Below, in pieces: positions 33,933 to 42,942 of a stretch of DNA of 64,000 bases. The first letter of the stretch is position 1. Each line of letters opens with the position of its first letter. The DNA lies in contig CAVSZG010000004.1 in assembly GCA_963732405.1 (NCBI GenBank), forward strand, positions 310,001 to 374,000, read 5' to 3'. Below the pieces are notes generated by a model. The model saw nothing but the letters and a program-made list of their open reading frames with translations. It was not told the origin of the DNA and ran no database searches. The position numbers and the translations under genes are program-made. This DNA is from JAUIAI01 sp963732405. Its GTDB lineage: Bacteria; Pseudomonadota; Gammaproteobacteria; Burkholderiales; Burkholderiaceae_E.

Positions 33933-34895
33933 ATGAGCGGATTCGACGTCATCGGCGACATCCACGGCCATGCCGACGAGTTGCAGGCATTGCTTCGCAA
34001 ACTCGGTTATGTGCCCGACGGGGCCGGCTTCCGACCGCCGCAAGGCCGGCAACTCGTGTTCGTGGGAGATCTCATCGACCGCGGGCCACAGCAGCAGCGC
34101 ACGCTAGACATCGCCCGTTCCATGGTTCTGGCTGGCCATGCGCATTGCGTGATGGGCAATCATGAATTCAATGCCATCGGCTATGTGACGCAGGATCCGG
34201 ACACCGGCGACTTTCTCCGGCCGCATATCGCGGACACGACCGAGTGCCGCAAGAATGTCGCCCAGCATGCGGCGTTCATCGCGCAGATCGGCGAAGACAC
34301 ACCGGCACATCGGCACTGGGTTGACTGGTTCCGCACGCTGCCGCTGTTCATCGACCTCGGCGGCATCCGGGTGTCCCATGCGAGCTGGCATGATCCATCC
34401 ATCCAGGCCATCATCTGCGCCGCGGACGATGCCCGCCAGCCCATGACCTCGGCGGCCATGTTCCTGGCCTGCCACAAGGATCCGGCGCTGGAGTCGGCCC
34501 GCCTACGGCTGACCTGCGGCCTGGAGTGGCCGCTACCGGAGGGTCTGTTCATCATCGACAAGGCCGGCCATGCCCATCCGGATGTGCGCATCGCCGACTG
34601 GCGACATCGTGCGAACCGTCTGCGCGAAGTGGCGCTGGTGCCAAAGGGCAATGAGAACACCGTGCCCGACATCGGGATTCCGGACTCGATTCGGCCCGTG
34701 CCCATCACCGGTGCGCCGATCTTCATCGGCCATCACTGGTTCAGCGGCGAGCCGGCGCTCGAGGACGACAAGATCTTCTGCCTGGACTGGTCGGTGGCGC
34801 GTGAGGGGGGCAGGCTGGTGGCCTACCGCTGGGATGGTGAAACCCATCTTCACCCGGCCAATATTCACTGGGTCGGCCGCGGCGTACCCATCTGA
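33933..34895 (+). CDS. Calcineurin-like metallophosphatase (PPP family)
   Basis: The 320-residue product has the metallophosphoesterase signatures GDIHGHADEL (residues about 8-17), FVGDLIDRGP and VMGNHEFNA, followed by histidines in SHASWHD and IGHHWFSGE that complete a two-metal site. These motifs fit PPP-type protein phosphatases and related ApaH-like enzymes; the substrate is unknown. It lies 15 bp after the tRNA gene and has no obvious functional partner nearby. Confidence 0.85.
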   Translation: MSGFDVIGDIHGHADELQALLRKLGYVPDGAGFRPPQGRQLVFVGDLIDRGPQQQRTLDIARSMVLAGHAHCVMGNHEFNAIGYVTQDPDTGDFLRPHIADTTECRKNVAQHAAFIAQIGEDTPAHRHWVDWFRTLPLFIDLGGIRVSHASWHDPSIQAIICAADDARQPMTSAAMFLACHKDPALESARLRLTCGLEWPLPEGLFIIDKAGHAHPDVRIADWRHRANRLREVALVPKGNENTVPDIGIPDSIRPVPITGAPIFIGHHWFSGEPALEDDKIFCLDWSVAREGGRLVAYRWDGETHLHPANIHWVGRGVPI

Positions 34896-34956
34896 CTGCC
34901 GGCGCGGAACGGCGCATCCGTCGACCCACGACAGGCGCTATCCGATCCATTCGGCG

Positions 34957-35847
34957 CTATTCGTCGACCAGTTGCACGCAGCGCCAGAAGGCCCCGTCGT
35001 CCTGGCCGACCGCGGTTCGCAGGCGCGGCAGCAGACTGGTCATTCGCTCGCGCATTGTCCAGGGCGGGTTGACCACGAACACACCGGTGGCTGTCATGCC
35101 ACGTCCCGGCGCGTCAGCACTCACGCCGATTTCGAGCTGCAACACATTACGAATGGCACCGGCCACGAACTGACGCTCCAGCCGCTGGATCCGATGCCGG
35201 TCGACCACCGGATACCAGAGCACATAGGTTCCGGTGGCGAACTTGCGGTAGGCCTTGGCGACCGTCGTGAAGGCGAGTTCGTAATCGGCCTTGATTTCGT
35301 AAGAAGGGTCGATCAGGACGAGCGCACGGCGCGAGGCGGGCGGCACCAGGCCCAGCAGGCCGCCGAAGCCGTCTTCATTGAGCACCTTGATCCGGCGCTG
35401 CCCGGCGGTAAAGGCCACCAGGGTTTCATGATCACGCGGGTGCAACTCGAAAAACCAGGCCCTGTCCTGGTCGCGCAAGCCATGCATGGCAATGGCGGGT
35501 GATCCGGGGTATCGGGCAAAGGGGCAGTCCGCCAGGGCAGCTTCACCCACGTTGTAGGCATCCAGCACAGCAAACCAGGACTGCAGTTCGGGCCACCAGC
35601 GCCGCCAGTCGCCGGACGCCTTTGCGTGTGCATCGCTGGCAGCCAGCCTGCCGATGCCGCCCGCATATTCCCTGAGCTGCGCGGCGCGCGCATGGCGCAG
35701 GTCATACAGGCCTGCACCGGCATGCGTGTCGATGAAGTCGAATCCCCCCGATTTGCGACGCAGATGGTCGAGCACATCGGTGACGACGATATGTTTGAGC
35801 AGGTCGCCGACATTGCCGGCGTGAAACCCGTGGCGATAGCTGAGCAT
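34957..35847 (-). CDS. rlmJ: 23S rRNA (adenine-2030-N6)-methyltransferase RlmJ
   Basis: RlmJ adds a methyl group to A2030 of 23S rRNA using SAM. The 296-residue product starts MLSYRHGFHAGNVGDLLKH, which is diagnostic, then DTHAGAGLYDL (SAM site), YPGSP, and LIDPSYEIKADYE; the E. coli enzyme has DPPYE here, so the catalytic Asp is kept and the second Pro is Ser. The C-terminus has RGMTATGVFVVNPPW. It is convergent with the metallophosphatase gene. Confidence 0.94.
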   Translation of the reverse strand: MLSYRHGFHAGNVGDLLKHIVVTDVLDHLRRKSGGFDFIDTHAGAGLYDLRHARAAQLREYAGGIGRLAASDAHAKASGDWRRWWPELQSWFAVLDAYNVGEAALADCPFARYPGSPAIAMHGLRDQDRAWFFELHPRDHETLVAFTAGQRRIKVLNEDGFGGLLGLVPPASRRALVLIDPSYEIKADYELAFTTVAKAYRKFATGTYVLWYPVVDRHRIQRLERQFVAGAIRNVLQLEIGVSADAPGRGMTATGVFVVNPPWTMRERMTSLLPRLRTAVGQDDGAFWRCVQLVDE

Positions 35848-35917
35848 GGCCCGAGCTTACACCGTCCCCGGGCCGTTTCCCGGCATCGGCCGGGCACAGC
35901 GCCGGGCGGCCGGCGCA

Positions 35918-36205
35918 TCAGCCGGCGACGGTCGGATCCGGTGGTGAGCCCAGGGCGTCGAGCCGGGTGCCATCGGGCAACTCGACGATCTTGGTGCGGC
36001 TGGCCAGGCCGTGGCTGATGCGCAGATCGGCGCGTGCGATGGCCAGGGTGTCGGCCAGCAACCGGATCAGCATGGCATTGGCCCGGCCATCGATCGGTGG
36101 CGCGGCAACACTGGCCACCAGGACCAGGCCGCTGTCGGGGCGATGTTCCCAGCCGTGGATGCGGGTGCGCGAGCTGCCGGGTTTGAGGCGGATGGTGATT
36201 CGCAT
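35918..36205 (-). CDS. DUF167 (YggU family) protein
   Basis: The 95-residue product has the conserved DUF167 pattern: RITIRLKPGSSRTRI near the N-terminus, then VAAPPIDGRANAMLIRLLAD and a basic SRTKIVELPDG segment. The family is widespread and its function is unknown. It lies 70 bp upstream of rlmJ on the same strand and diverges from the short-chain dehydrogenase gene. Confidence 0.85.
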   Translation of the reverse strand: MRITIRLKPGSSRTRIHGWEHRPDSGLVLVASVAAPPIDGRANAMLIRLLADTLAIARADLRISHGLASRTKIVELPDGTRLDALGSPPDPTVAG

Positions 36206-36261
36206 GGTCGTGGTTACTATAGATGCGTCTCGGTATAGAACCCAAACGCGCAGGAGACAGG

Positions 36262-37065
36262 ATGAAACTGAAGGACAAGGTGATCGTGATCACTGGTGCG
36301 GCCAGTGGTATCGGTGCCGGTCTGGCCCAACGGTTCGCCATGGAATCACCGGCGGCGCTGGTGCTCACCGATCTGCCCGCTCAGCACATGGCGCTGGCGG
36401 CGGTGGCCGATCAAATCCAGTCTGTCCATTCAGGCGATCTGCCGGTGCTGGTCACCTCGACCGATGTCGCGGTGGAATCCGACGTTCAGTCGCTGGTGGC
36501 GAAGGCGAGCAGCCAGTTCGGGCGCATCGACTTGTTTTGCTCCAATGCCGGCCTGATCCGCGATGGCGATGAGCAGGCGCCCGACGAGGAATGGCAGTTG
36601 AATTTCCAGGTTCATGTCATGGCCCATGTCTATGCGGCGCGGGCGGTCATACCGGGCATGATTCAGCGCGGTGGCGGTTACTTGCTCAACACCGCATCGG
36701 CCGCCGGACTGCTCACCTCGCTGCCTTCGGCCACGTATGCGGTGAGCAAGCATGCCGCCATTGCTTTCGCCGAATATCTGGCGGTGACCCATGGCGATCA
36801 GCATATCGGCGTGTCGGTGTTGTGCCCGCAGGCAGTGGCCACACCCTTGATCGCGAACCGTGCCGGCGCCGCCGCCGCCGCCAACGATGGCGTCATATCG
36901 GTGGCCGCGCTGGCCGACAGTGTGGTCGAGGGTCTGGACGCCGAATCCTTTCTGATCCTGCCGCATGCCGATGTGCTGACCTACTTCCAACGCAAGGCCG
37001 CAGACTACGATCGATGGATTTCGGGCATGCGGCGCTTCGCCAGACGCCTGAGCGAATCAGGCTAG
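36262..37065 (+). CDS. Short-chain dehydrogenase/reductase
   Basis: The 267-residue Rossmann-fold oxidoreductase begins MKLKDKVIVITGAASGIGAGL with the TGxxxGxG nucleotide-binding motif. SNAGLI gives the NAG motif, and the catalytic Ser (NTASAAGLLTS), Tyr and Lys (YAVSKHA) are intact. An Asp after strand 2 (LTDLPAQ) suggests NAD over NADP. AGGAGACAGG precedes the ATG at 36262. The liv transporter genes follow in the same direction after 62 bp, so the two may share a substrate or a promoter. The substrate is not predictable. Confidence 0.88.
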   Translation: MKLKDKVIVITGAASGIGAGLAQRFAMESPAALVLTDLPAQHMALAAVADQIQSVHSGDLPVLVTSTDVAVESDVQSLVAKASSQFGRIDLFCSNAGLIRDGDEQAPDEEWQLNFQVHVMAHVYAARAVIPGMIQRGGGYLLNTASAAGLLTSLPSATYAVSKHAAIAFAEYLAVTHGDQHIGVSVLCPQAVATPLIANRAGAAAAANDGVISVAALADSVVEGLDAESFLILPHADVLTYFQRKAADYDRWISGMRRFARRLSESG

Positions 37066-37127
37066 AATGGCCGACGGTCCGGGCCCGCGAGGTCACCGGA
37101 CACAGCCAACACAGGAGACATTCGATC

Positions 37128-38372
37128 ATGCAGAACAAGTTGCTTGCCGGCTTCATCATTGCGGCTTTCGGCGCGGTTGCTACAACGCCCAGTCTGGCGG
37201 CAGATCCCATCCGGGTTGCCTTCAACGACCCTTTGTCGGGCCCCTTTGCCGCCACCGGCACCAACGGTCTGCACGAATTCGAATTCGCCGCTGCCGAGAT
37301 CAACAAAAAGGGCGGAGTGCTGGGCCGGCAGATCGAGGTCATCGGTTTCGACAACAAGGTCTCGCCCAAAGAGGCGCTGATCCAGCTCAAGAACATCATT
37401 GGCGACAAGATCCAGTTCGTGTTCCAGGGCAATTCCTCGGGCGTGGCCAATGCGATCACCGATGCGGTCGACAAGCACAACGAGCGCAATCCTCAGGAAC
37501 GCATTCTGTATCTCAACTATTCGGCGGTTGATCCGGCGCTGACCAACGAAAAGTGCAATTTCTGGCATTTCCGTTTTGATCCGCATGCCGACATGAAGAT
37601 GAATGCGCTGACCGATGTGCTGGCCAAGGATGCAAGCCTCAAGCGTGTCTATGTCATCGGCCAGGACTATTCCTTTGGCAAGGCCGTGGCCGAGGCGGCC
37701 GAATCCATGCTCAAGCAGAAGCGACCCGACATCGAACTGGTGGGCAATGAACTTCACCCCATCGGCAAGGTCAAGGACTTCAGCCCGTATATCGCCAAGA
37801 TCAAAGCAGCCAATGCGCAGGCCGTGATCACCGGCAACTGGGGTGCCGACATGCTGGGTCTGGCCAAGGCGGCTGAAGATGCAAACCTGGGCCTGCCCAT
37901 CTACACCTACTATGCCGCCACCACGGGTATCACCAAGGCGATCGGCGCGGGCGGCGTGGGCAAGGTCAGACTGGTTCACGAAGGCACCGTCAATCCGCCA
38001 CTCACCCAGGAATGGAGCGATTACGTCACCCGATTCAAGGCGGCATTTCCTGACAACGACGTTTCCCAGTCGCGCATCCACACCTCGCTGAACATGCTGG
38101 TCAAGGCCATCGACAAGGCGCAGTCGACCGACCCACTCAAGGTTGCGGTGGCCCTCGAAGGCATGGAATACACGGCGCCCTGGGGCGACAAGATGGTGAT
38201 GCGCACCCAGGACCATCAGATCCAGTCGCCGGTCCGGATTTCCGTGCACACCAACAAGGACATCACCCACGATTACGACAATTCGGGCTTTGGTCTGCAC
38301 ACCGAATCGACCGTATCGGCCGAACAGGCCAGCGTGGCGACGACCTGCGAGATGAAGCGCCCGGCCAGCTGA
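37128..38372 (+). CDS. livK: Branched-chain amino acid-type ABC transporter substrate-binding protein
   Basis: This periplasmic protein of the LivK family captures the ligand for the LivHMGF transporter. The 414-residue product has a signal peptide cleaved near SLAADP, then FNDPLSGPFAATGTNGLHEFEF, AAEINKKGGVLGRQIEVIG and the lobe-2 segment VYVIGQDYSFGKAVAEAAE. The family also binds amides, aromatic compounds and other acids, so leucine-type ligands are not certain. Cysteines near residue 142 (NEKCNFW) and at the C-terminus (TTCEMKRP) could form a disulfide. A hairpin follows before livH. Confidence 0.9.
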   Translation: MQNKLLAGFIIAAFGAVATTPSLAADPIRVAFNDPLSGPFAATGTNGLHEFEFAAAEINKKGGVLGRQIEVIGFDNKVSPKEALIQLKNIIGDKIQFVFQGNSSGVANAITDAVDKHNERNPQERILYLNYSAVDPALTNEKCNFWHFRFDPHADMKMNALTDVLAKDASLKRVYVIGQDYSFGKAVAEAAESMLKQKRPDIELVGNELHPIGKVKDFSPYIAKIKAANAQAVITGNWGADMLGLAKAAEDANLGLPIYTYYAATTGITKAIGAGGVGKVRLVHEGTVNPPLTQEWSDYVTRFKAAFPDNDVSQSRIHTSLNMLVKAIDKAQSTDPLKVAVALEGMEYTAPWGDKMVMRTQDHQIQSPVRISVHTNKDITHDYDNSGFGLHTESTVSAEQASVATTCEMKRPAS

Positions 38373-38395
38373 GCCGGCGATGTTGCTGATCCGGT

Positions 38396-38415
38396 GGGCC
38401 CGAATTGTCGGGCTC
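38396..38415 (+). terminator. Hairpin between livK and livH (possible partial terminator)
   Basis: An 8-bp stem (GGGCCCGA / TCGGGCTC, one G-T pair) with an ATTG loop lies 24 bp after livK, and CATTTTT occurs about 10 bases later. Partial termination or mRNA-end protection here would give more binding protein than permease, as is common in ABC importer operons. Confidence 0.4.
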
Positions 38416-38486
38416 GGCCGCATTTTTCGGATCTCACGACAGGAGCGAGCGCGGGCGGCAAGAGTGCCGATGCGCCGACATGAGAC

Positions 38487-39437
38487 GTGGCTGAACTGAT
38501 CATCTTCTCCTTGCTCAACGGACTGGTCTACGGTCTGTTGCTGTTCATGCTGTCCAGCGGCCTGACCCTTATCTTCTCGATGATGGGCGTGCTGAATTTT
38601 GCGCATGCGAGCATCTATATGCTGGGCGCGTATCTGGCCTATTCGATAGGACAGGTCACCGGCTTCTGGATCGCGCTGGTCATTGCGCCGATTCTGGCCG
38701 GTCTGGTGGGCGCCGGCATCGAGCGCTACGGCCTGCGTCGCGTGCATCAATATGGCCATGTCGCCGAACTGATTTTCACTTTCGGCGTGGCCTACCTCAT
38801 CGAGGAAATTGTCCAGCTCATCTGGGGCAAGGGCAATGTCGACTATGCCGGGCCGGCCGAACTGGCCTTTCCGTTGTTCACGCTGTTCGGCACCACCTTC
38901 CCGGCCTACAAGGCCTTCATGCTGTTGATCTCGGTGCTGATCTTCGGTCTGCTCATGCTGGTGCTGACCCGCTCGCGGGTGGGTTTGATCATCCAGGCGG
39001 CGATCACCCATCCGAACCAGGTTGCCATGCTTGGCCACAACGTGCCGCTGGTGTTCATGGGCGTGTTCGGGGTCGGCTCGGCGCTGGCCGGTCTGGCCGG
39101 CGTGATTGCCGGCCCGGTGCTGGGCACCTCGCCCGGCATGGCCATCGTGCTGGGCAGCATCGTCTTCGTGGTCATCGTGGTGGGCGGGCTCGGTTCGCTC
39201 ATGGGCGCCTTCGTCGCATCGTTGCTCATCGGCATGTTGCAGACCTTCGCCGTGGCCATCGATTATTCGCTGGGTGACCTCACGGCGGCACTGGGCATCA
39301 AGGCGGATACCACGGGCATGCTGAGCGATGTCTACACCACCACGGTCGCGCAGGTCGGGCCCATCCTGCCGTATCTGTTGCTGGTGCTGATCCTGGTGTT
39401 CAAACCCAAAGGCCTGTTCGGCACGAGGGAGTCATGA
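38487..39437 (+). CDS. livH: Branched-chain amino acid-type ABC transporter permease LivH
   Basis: The 316-residue membrane protein has about eight membrane segments and the LivH core: NGLVYGLLLFMLSSGLTLIFSMMGVLNFAH, reported here as the N-terminal signature region, then LGAYLAY, and GSIVFVVIVVGGLGSLMGAF with the EAA-like ATPase contact. It starts with GTG 38487. Its stop overlaps the livM ATG. Confidence 0.93.
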   Translation: MAELIIFSLLNGLVYGLLLFMLSSGLTLIFSMMGVLNFAHASIYMLGAYLAYSIGQVTGFWIALVIAPILAGLVGAGIERYGLRRVHQYGHVAELIFTFGVAYLIEEIVQLIWGKGNVDYAGPAELAFPLFTLFGTTFPAYKAFMLLISVLIFGLLMLVLTRSRVGLIIQAAITHPNQVAMLGHNVPLVFMGVFGVGSALAGLAGVIAGPVLGTSPGMAIVLGSIVFVVIVVGGLGSLMGAFVASLLIGMLQTFAVAIDYSLGDLTAALGIKADTTGMLSDVYTTTVAQVGPILPYLLLVLILVFKPKGLFGTRES

Positions 39438-40783
39438 GCACGAATCCGGCCGAGGGCGGGGGGCAGGCGGTTGCCGCGGCCACCGCCGCATCATCAATGG
39501 CCCGGCCAGGCCGGCTGCCGTATTCCCGACCGTCATTCGCGCGCCGTTCGGCCGTGTGGCTGCTGGCCATGGCCGTGCTGGCCGTGCTGCCCTTCATCTT
39601 CACCGGCGGGCTGGGTCTGGCGGTGCTCAATCAGATGCTGATCATGGTGTTGTTCACCGTGTCCTACAACATGTTGCTCGGTCAGGGCGGCATGTTGTCG
39701 TTTGGCCATGCGGTGTTCTACGGGCTGGGCGGCTACCACGCCGCGCATCTGATCAACTGGATAGACAGCGCGGGTCTGCCGATTCCGCTGCCCTTCGTGC
39801 CGCTGGCGGGCGGCCTGGCCGGACTCATCATCGCCATCATCATCGGCAGCTTTTCAACGAACAAGGCCGGTACCGTATTCGCGATGATCTCGCTGGGCAT
39901 TGGCGAACTGATCGCGGCTTCCTCGCTCATCTTCACGAAATTCTCGGGCGGCGAGGAAGGCATCACGGCCGATCGGACCAGCCCGCCCGATTTTTTCGGC
40001 TGGACCTTCGCCCAGGAAACCCAGGTCTACTACCTGATCGCGTTCTGGATGCTGATATCGGTGTGGTTGATGTATCGGTTCTCGCGCACGCCGGTCGGCC
40101 GGATGGCCAACGCGGTGCGCGACAATCCCGAGCGGGCCGAGTTCGTGGGCTACTCCCAGCGCAATATCCGCTACATCACTTTTGCGATCTCAGGCCTGTT
40201 CGCCGGCATTGCCGGGTCGCTGTTCGCAATCAACTATGAAATCGTCACCGAAGAAACCGTCAATGCGATCACCTCGGGCACGGTGTTGTTGCAGGCGTAT
40301 ATCGGCGGCGTGGGCTTCTTCGCCGGCCCCATCGTCGGCGCAGTCGTGTTCACGCTGCTGCAAACCCTGTTGTCGAACTACACCGGCATCTGGGCGCTTT
40401 ATGTGGGCATCCTGTTCGTGGCGACGGTCATGTATGCGCCCGCCGGGCTGACCGGCATCATCATGATGCATCAGCCCATCTGGAGCAGCGGCCAGATGAA
40501 TCGCCTCGTCAAGCCGTATCTGAGCATGTTGTTGCCCGCATTGCTCTGCCTGATCGGTTGCGTGGGGCTGCTCGAGATGCTGCATGCGCTGGCCGAATCC
40601 TCGGGCGGTGATACCAAAAAAGCGCTGTTCGGGATCACCTGGCAACTGCATACGGTCTGGCCCTGGCTGGTGTTTGGTGGACTGGCGATCGGCGGCTTTC
40701 TCCTCGGTCGGCGCCTCGCGCCAGGGGTGGCCGATGCCTACGGGAATGCGATCGCGCTAGCGTATGGCGGGAGACGGCCATGA
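39434..40783 (+). CDS. livM: Branched-chain amino acid-type ABC transporter permease LivM, C-terminally extended
   Basis: The 449-residue permease has a polar N-terminal extension (about 1-38) and the LivM core (about 40-345: NMLLGQGGMLSFGHAVFYGLG, GRMANAVRDNPERAEFVGY, and AYIGGVGFFAGPIVGA). A C-terminal addition has two further membrane segments (about 363-383 and 408-425), which most LivM proteins lack. It overlaps livH and livG by four bases on each side. Confidence 0.92.
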   Translation: MSTNPAEGGGQAVAAATAASSMARPGRLPYSRPSFARRSAVWLLAMAVLAVLPFIFTGGLGLAVLNQMLIMVLFTVSYNMLLGQGGMLSFGHAVFYGLGGYHAAHLINWIDSAGLPIPLPFVPLAGGLAGLIIAIIIGSFSTNKAGTVFAMISLGIGELIAASSLIFTKFSGGEEGITADRTSPPDFFGWTFAQETQVYYLIAFWMLISVWLMYRFSRTPVGRMANAVRDNPERAEFVGYSQRNIRYITFAISGLFAGIAGSLFAINYEIVTEETVNAITSGTVLLQAYIGGVGFFAGPIVGAVVFTLLQTLLSNYTGIWALYVGILFVATVMYAPAGLTGIIMMHQPIWSSGQMNRLVKPYLSMLLPALLCLIGCVGLLEMLHALAESSGGDTKKALFGITWQLHTVWPWLVFGGLAIGGFLLGRRLAPGVADAYGNAIALAYGGRRP

Positions 40784-41547
40784 ACGCCCAATTGCCGGCC
40801 GCCATCGAACTGAAAGACGTGACCAAACGATTCGGTGCCACCGAGATCATTCGTGGCGTGAATCTGGCCATTGCCAGGGGCGAGCGTCATGCCATCATCG
40901 GGCCCAACGGCGCGGGCAAGTCCACGCTCTACAACCTGATCACGGCGCGCTTTCCGGTGTCCTCGGGGCAGATCCTGCTCAACGGCGCCAGCGTCAACGG
41001 GCTGGCCCCCTACCAGATCAATCGCAAGGGCCTGTCGCGCAGCTTCCAGGTCACCAACATCTTTGCGCGACTCAGCGTGTTCGAGAACATCCGCTGCGGC
41101 GTGCTCTATTCGCTGGGATATCGGTATTCGTTCTGGCACAACGTGGACAAGCTGGACGATGCCAACCAGCGCGCGATGCAGATCCTGGACGAGATCGGCA
41201 TGACGCCTCGCGCCATGGTGCCGGCCGGTGTGCTCACCTATGCCGAGCAGCGCGCCCTGGAGATCGGCATCACAATCGCCAGCGGGGCCAGCATCATCAT
41301 GCTGGATGAACCGACCGCCGGCATGAGCAATACCGAAACTGATCAGGTCATCGAGCTGATCCGACGGGTCAGCGAAGGGCGCACCCTCGTCATGGTTGAA
41401 CATGACATGGGCGTGGTGTTCGGCCTGGCGGACCGGATCTCGGTGCTCGTCTATGGCCAGGTGATCGCCTCCGGTACCCCGCAGGAGATCCGCGGCAATC
41501 TGGCGGTGCGCGAGGCCTATCTGGGCGAGGAGCTCGATCAATGCTGA
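40780..41547 (+). CDS. livG: Branched-chain amino acid-type ABC transporter ATPase LivG
   Basis: The 255-residue ATPase has Walker A GPNGAGKSTLYN, LSRSFQVTNIFARLSVFEN (Q-loop), a signature loop reduced to LTYAEQRALEIG in place of LSGGQ, Walker B IIMLDEPTAGMS and the switch histidine VEHDM. The YAEQ-type signature is common in LivG. The gene ends inside the start of livF (7-base overlap). Confidence 0.94.
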   Translation: MNAQLPAAIELKDVTKRFGATEIIRGVNLAIARGERHAIIGPNGAGKSTLYNLITARFPVSSGQILLNGASVNGLAPYQINRKGLSRSFQVTNIFARLSVFENIRCGVLYSLGYRYSFWHNVDKLDDANQRAMQILDEIGMTPRAMVPAGVLTYAEQRALEIGITIASGASIIMLDEPTAGMSNTETDQVIELIRRVSEGRTLVMVEHDMGVVFGLADRISVLVYGQVIASGTPQEIRGNLAVREAYLGEELDQC

Positions 41548-42236
41548 CCGTGCGCGATCTGCACGCCTATTACGGCAAGAGTCACATCCTGCAAGGCGTC
41601 AACTTCGACGTGAAGGAAGGTGAAATCGTCAGCCTGCTCGGACGCAATGGCGTGGGCCGCTCGACCACTTGCAAGGCGATCATGGGCGATGTGGCCCCGG
41701 TGGGTTCCATCCTGTTCAAGGGTCAGGAAATCGCCGGGCTCAAACCCCATGAAATCGCCCGCCGGGGGCTGGGCTATGTACCCGAGAATCGCGACATCTT
41801 CCCGACCCTCACGGTCCGTCAGAACCTGCAGTTGGGCCAGAAACACGCCAGGCGGGAAGGGCGCTGGAAAATGGCCGATATGTTCGACATGTTCAGCAAC
41901 CTGCGCGAGCGTGCCGACACGCCCGGTGGCGTTTTGTCTGGCGGCGAGCAGCAGATGCTCACGATGTGCCGCGCCCTGATGGGCGATCCGGACCTCATCA
42001 TGATCGATGAACCCACGGAGGGCCTGGCGCCCAAGATGGTCGAACAAGTGGCCCGCCTGCTCGAGGAAATCGCCAGCCGTGGCCTGTCCATCCTGCTGGT
42101 CGAGCAGAAGCTCACGATCGCGCTGAACATCTCGCACCGGGTGTTCGTGATGGGCCATGGCCGGGTGGTGTTCGAGGGCACACCGGCCCAGTTGCGCGCC
42201 GACGCCGGCGTGCGCGAGGAGTGGCTGGAAGTCTAG
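41541..42236 (+). CDS. livF: Branched-chain amino acid-type ABC transporter ATPase LivF, variant P-loop
   Basis: The 231-residue ATPase has the signature LSGGEQQMLTMCRAL, Walker B LIMIDEPTEGLAP and the LivF-type VEQKL in the H-loop position. The Walker A motif reads GRNGVGRSTTC: the near-universal P-loop lysine is arginine. I have an impression that some betaproteobacterial LivF proteins share this; its effect on ATP use is not known to me. The rest of the domain is intact. Confidence 0.92.
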   Translation: MLTVRDLHAYYGKSHILQGVNFDVKEGEIVSLLGRNGVGRSTTCKAIMGDVAPVGSILFKGQEIAGLKPHEIARRGLGYVPENRDIFPTLTVRQNLQLGQKHARREGRWKMADMFDMFSNLRERADTPGGVLSGGEQQMLTMCRALMGDPDLIMIDEPTEGLAPKMVEQVARLLEEIASRGLSILLVEQKLTIALNISHRVFVMGHGRVVFEGTPAQLRADAGVREEWLEV

Positions 42237-42267
42237 GGTCGGGCCGCTGAGCGGTCGGCCCGGGTCG

Positions 42268-42855
42268 TTACCGGCTCGATTCGGACTTGAGCCCGGTCCA
42301 CTGGCGGGCCTGTGGTTCGCCGATCTGGAGCAGGTCGATCGCCCGTCTGGACAAATCGTCGACCATGGCCTCCAGGCTGGCAGGGCGGTTGTAGAACGCG
42401 GGCACTGGCGGAAACACCACGCCACCCATGTCGGTCACGGCTGTCATGTTGCGCAGATGGGCCAGGTTGAGCGGGGTTTCCCGCACCATGAGCACCAGCC
42501 GGCGCCGCTCCTTGAGCATGACATCGGCGGCACGCGTGATCAGATTGTCAGATAACCCGACAGCAATGGCGGCCAGCGAGCGCATCGAGCAGGGCGCCAC
42601 GATCATCGCGCTGGCACCGAATGATCCCGAAGCGATGGCGGCACCCACATCGCGAAAGCCATGAACCTCGCCGGCCAGCGCCTCGATCTCGGCTCGAGGC
42701 AGGGCGACCTCATGATCGAGATTCATCCAGCCCGCCGGCGATACCACCAGATGGGTGTGCACGCCGGGCATTGTCGCGAGCATCCGCAGGACCGTGACGC
42801 CGAATATAGCGCCCGAAGCCCCGGTAATTGCCACGATCACCGATCTGGAATCCAT
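42268..42855 (-). CDS. ubiX: Flavin prenyltransferase UbiX
   Basis: UbiX attaches a dimethylallyl group to FMN, making the prenyl-FMN cofactor of UbiD-type decarboxylases in ubiquinone synthesis. The 195-residue product starts MDSRSVIVAITGASGAIFG, with the flavin-binding APCSMRSLAAIAVGLSDNLI and the RRRLVLMVRETPLNL motif. I start it at 42855; the frame is open 47 codons further into the divergent promoter region. ubiD is not in the window. Confidence 0.94.
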   Translation of the reverse strand: MDSRSVIVAITGASGAIFGVTVLRMLATMPGVHTHLVVSPAGWMNLDHEVALPRAEIEALAGEVHGFRDVGAAIASGSFGASAMIVAPCSMRSLAAIAVGLSDNLITRAADVMLKERRRLVLMVRETPLNLAHLRNMTAVTDMGGVVFPPVPAFYNRPASLEAMVDDLSRRAIDLLQIGEPQARQWTGLKSESSR

Positions 42856-42912
42856 CCGATCATTGTATGACCATGGCAGCAGCGGACGGCGGTCAACGAT
42901 GCACGGCATTTT

Positions 42913-42942
42913 CGGTACCATAACTTCCCGTTCCGGGTACCG
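42913..42942. promoter_or_regulatory. Inverted repeat upstream of the exopolysaccharide genes
   Basis: CGGTACC and GGTACCG are separated by 16 bases in the 170-bp divergent region between ubiX and the first exopolysaccharide gene. The spacing fits an operator for a dimeric regulator or a loose hairpin. A second palindrome, GTACGCGTAC, lies at 42999-43008 just before the ribosome site. Confidence 0.3.

Noticed and set aside
35281..35300. DPSYE instead of DPPYE in RlmJ
   Set aside because: The catalytic Asp is kept, and I believe the Pro-to-Ser change is common in betaproteobacterial homologues, so it is noted only in the gene entry.
37062..39038. A 658-codon minus-strand open frame
   Set aside because: It lies opposite livK and livH, which have clear family motifs. 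The translated sequence is His/Asp/Arg-rich with no recognisable domain, as expected for a shadow frame in GC-rich DNA.
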